Assembly: GCA_011033025.1 (NCBI GenBank)
Contig: WFMF01000358.1
Coordinates: forward strand, 62,001 to 126,000
From: Beroe forskalii
Lineage: Eukaryota; Ctenophora; Nuda; Beroida; Beroidae
Direction of reading: 5' to 3'
DNA: 64,000 nucleotides
In this document: positions 55,401-64,000 of the stretch, in pieces
Layout of the letters: every line of letters starts with the position of its first letter
Numbering within the stretch: the first letter of the stretch is position 1
Notes under the pieces: model-generated
The model's input: only the letters and a program-made list of their open reading frames with translations
Told to the model about the DNA's origin: nothing
Databases searched by the model: none
Translations under genes and position numbers: made by a program

Positions 55401-58400
55401 GGAGTCTATGACTTTTTGAATATCCATGCCTAGTCATCTTAATTACTAATTGTAATTGCATTGTACAACTAGCATCACTTACCCATGAGTGAAACTAGAG
55501 ACGAATCGTCAAGTGCCAGCGTCCCAATGTTCTCTATCCTCACTTCATGCGGCTCAGCGCCCTTAACTGAAACACAAGGAATAATTATCTTGAACTTGTT
55601 TATTAAACATTTTTAACTGTAACGCAAGGTAATATTTAAATAGTGAAAAGAAACTTGTTGTTGTTGATTTCAACCTTTGACTGAAACACAAGGAAATATT
55701 GTTAATCGTCGACGGTCGAGAGTCCAAGCATCCTATAAAATGTCCCAAATTTGACTAATGCTTTTTTTCCGAACTATTCAAACTCTAGACTTTGATCATA
55801 TTGGAATCAATATGGAATTTTTGGATTTAAATTTTATTTATTTCGGCACATTGCCAGCCCCATATTTTCCTACCGAAGCTGACGGCTATGGCCTCGTAGC
55901 AGTGCTCGTAGGGTGTTCCCTGGATCGTGTTCTCTCCACAACACTGGAACTCGTCAGTCGGGCAGTCGTCACTCTCGTAATCCACTTGGATTATCTGAGA
56001 GGATATATTGCATGAGCTAATGGAATGTCAGCCGTATATCTACCATACCTACTTAATCCCGATTTTTTTCGATCTTTTTCGTCTCTATTTTATTGTTTTT
56101 TTTTATTGTTTTTCATCCGATGATTGAAGTGAATTCTAATTTTCCTCTAATTGCGACGTACAAGGGAAACGAAAGGTTAATGGTCTTCAATTAAAATTCA
56201 TCCCTGATGTCAACTTTATTAACCGCTTGATTTGTACTTATTTGAAATTCCACCCATTTGATATATTTTTGTATTTATCTTTTTGGCTTTTCTCATTTAC
56301 TTTTATCGATTAAAGAATTCTTACTTAAAATTCAATCAAAAATGTGAGCTCATATTACTGTCTAACGTACCATTGTTCCATGACACCATTGGGCTGTTAA
56401 CGCGTGTAAATCTAAATCATTCATTTGGCTCGTAGTTTTTGTTTTTCATAGAATATTCAAGATGCATTTTTTACAATATTATTATTAAGTATGCATAGGG
56501 TCCAAAATCCTCATGACCTTTTTGACATGAGTACATGGGGTGTGCGCTGCGACCGAACATTTGGGAATTTGCCAACCTGAGTTCTAGATTCAGGAAATTC
56601 TAGATTCAGGAGTAGATAATAGTCAAACTCCTTTGATATCAAATTTGTGTCAGCGACACTCGCTCGTACGACCTAACTTATTAATGAATTGTTTAGCCAC
56701 TAATTTAAAACAATCCCACAAATAATTAACAAAAAACGGAACTCAAATTACATATTTTTGCAAATATATCTCAGACCATCACTCTTTCCCACGCTATATC
56801 ATAAAGCAGTAATAATATGCCCTCTGCAAATGTTATCTTGGGGGTTCGAAACACTTCACATGGACACCCAATGATAAAAGATAATGTGACGTCATCAATA
56901 TACCAGTGTTTAAACCTGATAATGACGTCATTTTAACCGCCTAAATTACACTCGTGTGTATATTGGGTACTAATTTAAGCATTATAGGGTGTTCTTTCAA
57001 TAAGAAATATCAAACGTATGTTATCTGCCAATTTGACAAATACGTGTCACAGGAATATTATAGATGTAGCCGTTTTCATTTTATCAATTAGAAATCTGCT
57101 CAACTTTATTGTTACTTCTGAATTGGTACTGCATATATGTTATTTTCACACATCTCAAGAATTGCAGCAATTTGCACAATATCATAGCGACTGCCAATTC
57201 ATAGAACACATAAAACTTCTATATACTTATTATTATAGTTTTCTGTCATTTTTTATCAAAAATATAATATTATTTCCTCCTCTTCTATAGATTATATTAT
57301 TGAAGGGCTTCTCCTCTTTTTATGACTTTTCCCATGGTTGTATAGTGTGTAATAGAGTGGAAACATGTGAGATGACAGCTCTCCGACAACTGCTAGCTTT
57401 TTAGAGATTACACACCAGAGTATATTGTGAAAAAGGGTCACATAGCCATCGGTTATCACGGTTATTTCACGACTTATCATGGTTATATTTCACTTCTAAT
57501 TATCACGGTTTAGTATAGTCATTAGTCCTTGAGATTACATACCAGCATCTATGGTTGGTATCTGAGTATATAGTAAAAAGGGTCAAATTGTGCCATCGGT
57601 TATCGTACTTATCACGGTTTTTCTGCCCCTGATTTCGAAAGGATTTTACTGAGAAAAAGTCAAATGGGGTCATCTGTCAGCTATCGACTATCGTGTGTTA
57701 TTTTGTGCATCAAAAGAATGATAAAATTTGAGAATATTTGACCATTTGGTAGAATACTGGTTCTGCGTAACGTTGGAATGAAAGTCAATATATCAAGTGA
57801 GACATTGAAAATGGGATAAGTATAGAAGGTTGAAAGGATGGTTTTAGAATGTAATCCTTAAACAAGAAAGAAGTACCCCAGCGATTGGACTACAAAGCCC
57901 CTAAATTCGCCTAGATTATAAAGAGACCCTCATTAAATTGGTTAATTACCTGCGCACGAGAAATAGGCGGGTAGGATGACGTCATTATCATAGCGTAATG
58001 TAGTGAGTTGATGACGTTGAACCGCAAATTTCTCGTGCGCGGCGTTTAATTGGTGGATTCTTAGCCAATAAGGTCGCCCCAAAAGAATTCGCCCCAGATA
58101 GAAATAAGTGGTGCTGAGTGCATAAGAAATGCTTTGATACTGTTAACTTACCCTTTGATCAGTAAACTGAAATGGTAATATTCTGGCATAAATATCAATC
58201 TAATTAGATAATTAGTAAGTTAATCAATCTAGTAATAAGTCCATTAGTGATGTCCCAGTGTCCCACCGCTACCCCGAAAGTCTGAAATTCAGCTTGCGTG
58301 TCTTTTTTAGTGCGCGCAGCTTGAGTTTGCGCAACCTATAAACATAATTGAAATACCATGTCTGTACGCCGTGCAAACTTAAGCCGCGCACACAAGAGAC

Positions 58401-61400
58401 GCGCAAACTCCAATACGAACAGTTACCGCATTTTTGCTCCAATCTTCGAGAAAGATAAGGGTCGAGGAAGAGAAAGTGATAAATAAAGAAATAAGACCTC
58501 AACGTCCCTACCTCAATGTCGTTTGACTTGGTGATTGTGGACACAGTTCCACAGCTGTTCTCTGATCGGGTTATGGAGATGGTGGGTCGGGGGAGCCCCG
58601 TGGCTTTGCAGGACGCGGACAGAGGGTAGCCTTCCGTGCCGTATACCTGACGATTGGAGAATAATAAGAGGATGGTTTTTATAGTGGGATGTGCTAGAGA
58701 AAAAAAAGAAAAAAGATATTCGCAGTGAAGGATAATCCTTAAATCCTTTTGATGTAGGATTGGCCAGGAAAATATTTCCTTGTGTTCGTAAAAGCAGAAT
58801 AATATCCTGCAACGACTCTCTATCACTTACCATGTTTCCTATGACGAGAGTGTAGTCTGTGTCTGGACTGTTCTGTGTTACCGTCACCCTCTCCTCAACT
58901 GCCAGGTTAATTGTAATGCACGCCTCGTTCTTTTGTCCTGCGAGGGTGAGTTTAGGAATTGATTAAATCTTAATCGAAAAACTAGATTTATTTTTGCCTT
59001 GTTTTTCACGAATTTACGTATTTTCTTTTTGGGGTTGGTAATGCTTATGTCAGCAAAATTAGGCAATTTGGAGTCGTGTGAAAGTATTTATTTTATTGTC
59101 AGTTAGTCAGTTTATAATTGCATGCATAGTCTTGTCTTCGATTTCCTCGTCACAAACCTGCCACGTAGTTGTGGGTACAGCAGGAGTAATTTCCGGCGTA
59201 AGCTTCTGATACTTTGTCAATGAGGAGGTTACCAATGTACTTCCCTTCTCTGAGGATGGAGTTAATTACCATGGTAACCATGGTTACCATGGTACCACAT
59301 GGTTACCATGGTTGCAAGTTAACGATACTTTGTCAATGAGGAGGTTACCAATGTACTTCCCTTCTCTGAGGATGGAGTTAATTACCATGGTAACCATGGT
59401 GACCATGGTACCACATGGTTACCATGGTTGCAAGTTAATGATACTTTGTCAATAAGAAGTTTACCAATGTTCTCTGAGGATAGAGGTAGTTACCACGATA
59501 ACTAAATGGTTACCATGGCTACTATCGTTAAAATAGTTGCAATTTTACCATGGTTGAATTGAATACCATGATTAAACTTATTTTAGTGTTGAAGACATGA
59601 TATTCTGAAAAGCACTCTTACTTGTTGACTTTAACGAGACTGGACGTTACGCTGGCACTGCTTGAGTCAGGAACATCGATTGTAATGTCCGAAGGAGTTG
59701 GGTTACCTGAGCCCGGTGCACTGAAAAGACCTTGGTTTAGGGAAATCATAGCCTTGGTTTGTTTGCTAATGCCAGTCCGATTGGAACGTGTCCGTTGATT
59801 TCTTCAGTTCCACGAGAAATATGATGTTTCCTATCTGTTTTCACTTTGTTCAAGACATATCAATTGTTCCAGAAGGTTTATGTAATCTTTTTCCTTGCAT
59901 GGTTTGCCGGTCAACCTGCATCTATGTTTTCTTATTCGAAGTATTCCCTAACCTGCATAGTGAAGTTGGCTCCCCTGACAGAGTGAATGTTGTTCCCCAG
60001 CACCGTGATATCCTCGTTAGACTGCGTCGTGTGGGCCACTTCAGCCGGCTGGGCGTCTGAAATGGAATCTGTAGAATTTCAAGGCAAATATTTAATAAAT
60101 CAAGCTAATATCCGACTGAAAAAGTGAAGAAAAAAACTATCAAATAAAGTTCAAACGTGTGAAAACGCGAAATTCCTTTAATTCGAAAGTCGAATAATAT
60201 GATGATAAACATGATGATAAATAGGATGGATAAGAGGGTAATAGGTAAATCATCGAACAATTGAGGGTAAATTATGACGTATGATGATGACGTTTACCTC
60301 GAATGATGACTGTTTTGTACTGCGTGACCATACCAGCCTCGTTGTACGCTATGCACTGGAATATCCCACTGGCATTTTTCTGTATGTTCTGATGATAAAA
60401 TAGTGTAAAAAGTTACGTAATGTATGTAAAAAGTAAAAACCGTGAAATATATAATTATGTCACGTTTTGATATATATTTTTATCTCTGAGCATCACATCA
60501 TTTTGTACTCTCCCTGGTATAGAAAACGTCATCATTTCGCTGTTCTGAACCATGATCATGACGTCACTTTTTCCACTTAAATTTTATTTCTCGTGTGCAG
60601 TGGCGTGTATGATATTTATATATCATTTGACCTGGTGTGTACAAGTGTAAAAATCATTAGCATTTATAATTTTTGCGGCTGTTACAATTTTCACATTTAC
60701 ACTCTCAACGTAATTTTCTTAATATGTAAACCGACAACATGGACTTTCTTAACATCAAATTTATCTACAAATTTGCAATATACTTTGAAAATTGCAGTTT
60801 ATTAAAATGAAGTGTAATGGATAAAATGTAAATTGCATTGTTCGTGTGTGAAAATGGATATAAATTCACATTTTCGTGATCACTGCATCCAGCCAGAAAT
60901 GGTATAAATCGAACGTAATTTGTCGAAAGTTCTCTTAAAATTGACATAATTCCCACTGTAAAAGTTCTCAATACACACAGAGACTGGGAATACATTTGTG
61001 TGAAGAATCTGTCAATTTTTATTCTGGACCGTGTAACTGTATAAAACCGCATTTTAAACAGAATTGTGTGAGCTATTGAGCTTTTAGTATACCTATTCAA
61101 TCGTGGATCGGAAGAGTAAATATTGAATTATTACGAAACTTTAATGGAAGAAGAATAAATGATAATTTTATTGATAATTTTCTCCGATTTAAGAATATGC
61201 CATTAATCATTTCACCATGAATTTATGTGTCAAAACTTAGTAACAGTGTTTATTGGCCTTAATTCTTTGAAAATTGTTGCAACCAAAAATTTTTTAGAAC
61301 ACAAGTAAAGGCAAATTTTTCATATTTTGTGTACAATAAATGGCATTTGCTGACGCTAATAACTAAGTTCGAGTTAACATGCACGGGCATGCCCTGGGAA

Positions 61401-63842
61401 CTTTGAACAAAAAAATTGCCACTGGGTACCAATTTAGGAACCCAGTGGCTCTCAATCGAACGGGTTAATCAAATGAAATTGTCGTCGTACGAAATTATAA
61501 AAAATTTAGAAAGTTGAGATACGGAAGTATCAGAAAATCGTGCTTACTCTTTTCTCAAGATTTGACTTTAATGAAAATTTAAGAAGAAATCATCAATTTT
61601 CATAGATTAATACCTCGATTGTCAGAATTCCGTCATCGAAGTTCATGGCGAGAACTCCTCGACTGTGGTCACTTGTGGAGCCATCCTCGCTCATGACAAA
61701 CTGAGCCAAGTTTATTCCTGAATTTAGAGTCGACATTAGAAAATATATTCAATAGTCATTATATTTTGTTAAATGAGTGAGAAATTCTGATTTCTGACTA
61801 AAAACTGACTTGAAATTTTTCTAAATTTCTGGGGAAATATATTTGTTATGGGTGGTTTATGAGCCATGAAATCATAGATAGATAAACTAGATCATGAATT
61901 TCTCATGAATGTTCTAAAATATATCTCCAGGCGGCGATGAATATTAAATTAGAATATTTTCCTGTCAGTATAATTTGTCAACTTACCATTCCAAAGATAG
62001 ATGGGATTTCCTTTGACCTTCAGCCCGAAGTCAATGATAACCGTGGCCCCAGGGATGTTATACTGGGAGTTGTCCATGGACTTGTTGAATTGGGGTTTCA
62101 TATCTGAATTATGAGTAAATTTAGTGTGGGAGTTTTTGAATAGAAGTTTCATATCTGAATTATAATGAGTCGATTTAGGCTTTTATAGTCAGAATTATAC
62201 GAATCAATTTAGGCTTTCATAGCCCTCAACCGCTATACCCGACATACTTCGCAAATTTGAAGTCGGCTTTCGAAAATATGTGAGCTACAATTTATAATAC
62301 TGAAGCACAAGTTGGTGCGTTCAAAACTTCAAAACTGTACCTGACAGAGTGAGTCTGATGGGTTCAACGGACTTGGTTCCTCCACTTAGCGCCGCGCACT
62401 TGTATTCCTCATTGTCATCTGACACTTTGATGCTCTTCACGACCATGCTTGTTTCTAACACCTGATGTAGAGCATGGGTCATTGCATGGATTGAATATGC
62501 CTTGGATATAATAATTTATTTTTTGAAATTAAATGTTTGATTTCATTGATTTTTGTTGAATAACCTGTTGATTAATTATTATGATTATATTGATTAAAAT
62601 ATGCGCATTCCTGCAGCACGCGATATCAGCATCATTATGTTTAGTCATGCAAAGCAATTCATTTCCATGGAATTTACATTGATTGATCATGGGTGACATC
62701 TTTTTTTAGCAGCAGCGTATTTTTCAGCAGTTAGTTGATATTCAAAGCGATCATAGCAAATTAAATAAATTGATAGAAATTGAGTATTTTATACCTATAA
62801 AAAATTTAATCAGATTTAATTATACGTATTGATCAACCATTTTTTATTCATATTTGACATTCAAAATCATTCTGCCTAAAATCGCGGGGAAAATCACAGT
62901 ATAAAATATTTTCTGTAAAAATCAGAGAGAAAATTCGGTAGGTACTCATTTCATCACCCTTTTTATTTAAACTTTCATTCCTAATTTAGTCGCACTAAAA
63001 TCCACTTATTTTACTTTTCTAATCAGCGATGTATTATTTGTATTTTATTTTTCTAATCAGCGATATATCATACACGCATTTACCTCAACGTATTCGTTCT
63101 GATAACGAATCTTATTGGCACTTTTCCGCTGGGGAAGGGTTCATTCTATAAATCTCACTCGACTCAAGACAAAATAAAAAGTCACCTTATCTCACCTTTG
63201 AGAAATGAGCGTTACTGCCCGACGTGCAAAGCTCTCAAGTCCTTCTAGTTCTATACTTACATCGTAAAGTAAAATTAAACACAAGGAAATATTTTGTTTT
63301 TTCTATGCTTACATCGTAGACATCGCTGGTGGTTAACTTCACGTTGTTCGTGTCCTGCCACTCGTAGTTTGGAGTGGGGTACCCACTTGCTCCACACCGC
63401 AGCGTCACGCTCTCACCCACTCGCGGCTTCCCGCCGTTGTCGATGAACAGGATCCGAGTGGAGTTGTCCGGCATCAGGCTGTTCGAGGCTGAAAGTTGTG
63501 TTTATAAGTTTATAAATTTGGGTTCTTAAATATTCTTGCTTTCTTTATCTTGCTTTATTCTGCTTTCTTTTTTCTTGCCTATGAGGCATTTTTTCAAAAT
63601 AGATTATTCGAGTCATTTTCGAAATTTGCTCTTCCTCAATTAGTAAATCCACAAATTGTAAAATCCACTGCTGTCATAACCCTACCTGCGGTCTTGACAG
63701 AGTAACTTTTAGCGACACTGGTTCGGCCCCTAAAGTAAGTGCCCGTTCCCTCCACGTCACAAGTATAGGTTCCAGCAAAGGTATCCTGGTAGTTGAGCAG
63801 AAGAAGGTCGTTCACTTCGATGTTGTATTGCTTGTCAACAAC
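52435..63842 (-). CDS. Ig-superfamily transmembrane receptor (5' end outside the window), tail A
   Basis: Eighteen exons: 63842-63686, 63488-63313, 62461-62341, 62103-61987, 61717-61614, 60388-60298, 60056-59953, 59706-59622, 59249-59158, 58937-58831, 58646-58512, 55994-55874, 55566-55483, 55245-55105, 54881-54747, 54509-54426, 54270-54184 and 52652-52435. At least six Ig-type domains are seen through paired motifs such as FAGTYTCDVEG, VTLRCGASGYPTPNYEW with EEYKCAALS, ASGIFQCIAYNEAG, YAGNYSCCTHNY, LSASCKATGLPRPTISI, and LSLNCSAKSFPESTFTWEY with YEFKCTAKNVFGG. Exon 54509-54426 encodes the TM helix (VGIVLFVLALIIILIMYIFF). Next comes a Cys cluster (CMRHCICKCC) and a tail with YKLL, YREL and YEEL motifs ending NKYEELF. 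One join (59953 to 59706) is a nucleotide out of phase. It is probably a cell-adhesion or recognition receptor. No named orthologue is claimed. Confidence 0.85.
52660..52815. repeat. ~50-bp repeat with X-box-like cores
   Basis: Three to four copies of atcacgtgttgctaggtaac, then gcgttgcgttaca. Each contains GTTGCTAGGTAAC, which fits the RFX X-box form GTNRCC-spacer-RGYAAC loosely, next to a CACGTG in the first two copies. It begins 8 bp outside the acceptor of the tail-A exon. Confidence 0.75.
55483..55705 (-). repeat. Triplicated splice acceptor
   Basis: Upstream (minus strand) of the exon 55566-55483, the acceptor segment aatatttccttgtgtttcag, then tyaaagg, occurs three times, near 55570, 55625 and 55685, with a few changes. 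The nearest copy is the functional acceptor. Confidence 0.75.
55995..58511 (-). other. Long intron of the Ig receptor
   Basis: This 2.5-kb intron contains the fold-back MITE at 58286-58436 and repeated ttatcacggtt words near 57450-57610. No exon was recognised on either strand. Confidence 0.5.
58286..58436. mobile_element. Fold-back MITE, family F, copy 4
   Basis: The outer arms gcttgcgtgtcttttttagt and caagagacgcgcaaactcca, the inner block atgtctgtacgccgtgcaaa, then cttaagccgcgcacac, and the end aatacgaacagttaccgc match copies 2 and 3. The left arm is more eroded than the right. Confidence 0.75.
59206..59475 (-). repeat. Tandem duplication of exon start, acceptor and X-box-like palindromes
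   Basis: A ~121-bp unit occurs at 59206-59326 and 59327-59447, with a shortened third copy to about 59475. It contains part of the exon 59249-59158 (tttgtcaatgaggaggttac), its acceptor (ttcccttctctgagg read in reverse) and a run of gttaccatggtaaccatgg palindromes. Confidence 0.9.
60389..61613 (-). other. Intron of the Ig receptor without recognised content
   Basis: AT-rich sequence. The open frame at 60765-61100 has no splice-site support and no recognisable domain. No repeat was noticed. Confidence 0.5.
61987..62190 (-). repeat. Duplicated splice acceptor plus exon start
   Basis: The acceptor and first bases of the exon 62103-61987 (attcag|atatgaaac) recur about 50 bp further into the intron (attcagatatgaaacttcta) at 62140-62162, with related aattataatgagtcgattta words beyond. 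Confidence 0.75.
63235..63330 (-). repeat. Duplicated splice donor
   Basis: The junction tctacgat|gtaagcatagaa of the exon 63488-63313 is repeated about 60 bp downstream as tttacgat|gtaagtatagaa (63250-63270). The second copy is the closer match to a consensus donor. Confidence 0.75.
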
Positions 63843-64000
63843 CTGGGGATATGAAATTGATGGATTTTAAACATCTTTTTAGCAGCGAAAATGCAAGTTA
63901 TAGTTCGGAGTAGTGAATTGATTTCGGGACAATTTATTTGTTTATTTATCTGTTAATTTATTTCTTTATTTGTATATTTATTCACTTGTTAAAGTATATT

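Noticed and set aside
55758-56015. 85-residue plus-strand frame
   Set aside because: It overlaps the Ig receptor exon 55994-55874 on the opposite strand, which joins in phase with its neighbours.

Overview
This window is nuclear DNA of an animal, most likely a marine invertebrate. The evidence is the intron-rich genes with GT-AG borders, several membrane proteins, metazoan gene families and many short repeat families. The sequence alone does not settle the phylum. No rRNA, tRNA or CRISPR was recognised. Exon coordinates were derived by reading splice sites and codon phase by eye, and most joins agree in phase.

Layout, left to right. 1-1455: large 22-bp minisatellite. 1753-2946 (-): three exons of a coiled-coil protein running off the left edge. 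4073-6598 (+): a membrane protein with a signal peptide, Asn-rich stalk, PAN/apple-like region, beta-trefoil-like region, sushi domain and one transmembrane helix. 7005-9061 (-): a divergent PINK1-like protein kinase. 9400-12770: MITEs and a TIR element holding a LINE ORF1-like gene. 13910-38175 (+): a large EFCAB5-like gene with an EF-hand and a GAF domain. Its introns hold a broken LINE, several MITE families, tandem arrays, an ORF1-like relic and an intronless GPCR gene on the other strand. 39660-46227 (+): an adenylate kinase 2-like gene. Its P-loop exon is not seen, and one LID exon is missing exactly where a 3.3-kb minisatellite lies. 48328-63842 (-): an immunoglobulin-superfamily receptor with at least six Ig-type domains, a transmembrane helix and two phase-compatible alternative cytoplasmic tails.

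The most striking pattern is structural. Again and again the DNA at an exon-intron junction has been tandemly duplicated, so the intron contains extra copies of its own splice donor or acceptor, sometimes with a few coding bases. I count about twelve cases in 64 kb, some grown into full minisatellites. The same 22-bp minisatellite also sits beside exons of two unrelated genes about 40 kb apart. Other notable signals are a cluster of GTTACGTAATTCAC motifs inside a broken LINE, recurrent X-box-like palindromes, and fold-back MITEs.

Functional links: the EFCAB5-like gene and the coiled-coil gene would fit ciliary roles, and the kinase and adenylate kinase 2 would fit mitochondrial roles. The PAN/sushi protein and the Ig receptor are cell-surface proteins. 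There is no operon-like organisation, and these groupings are inference.
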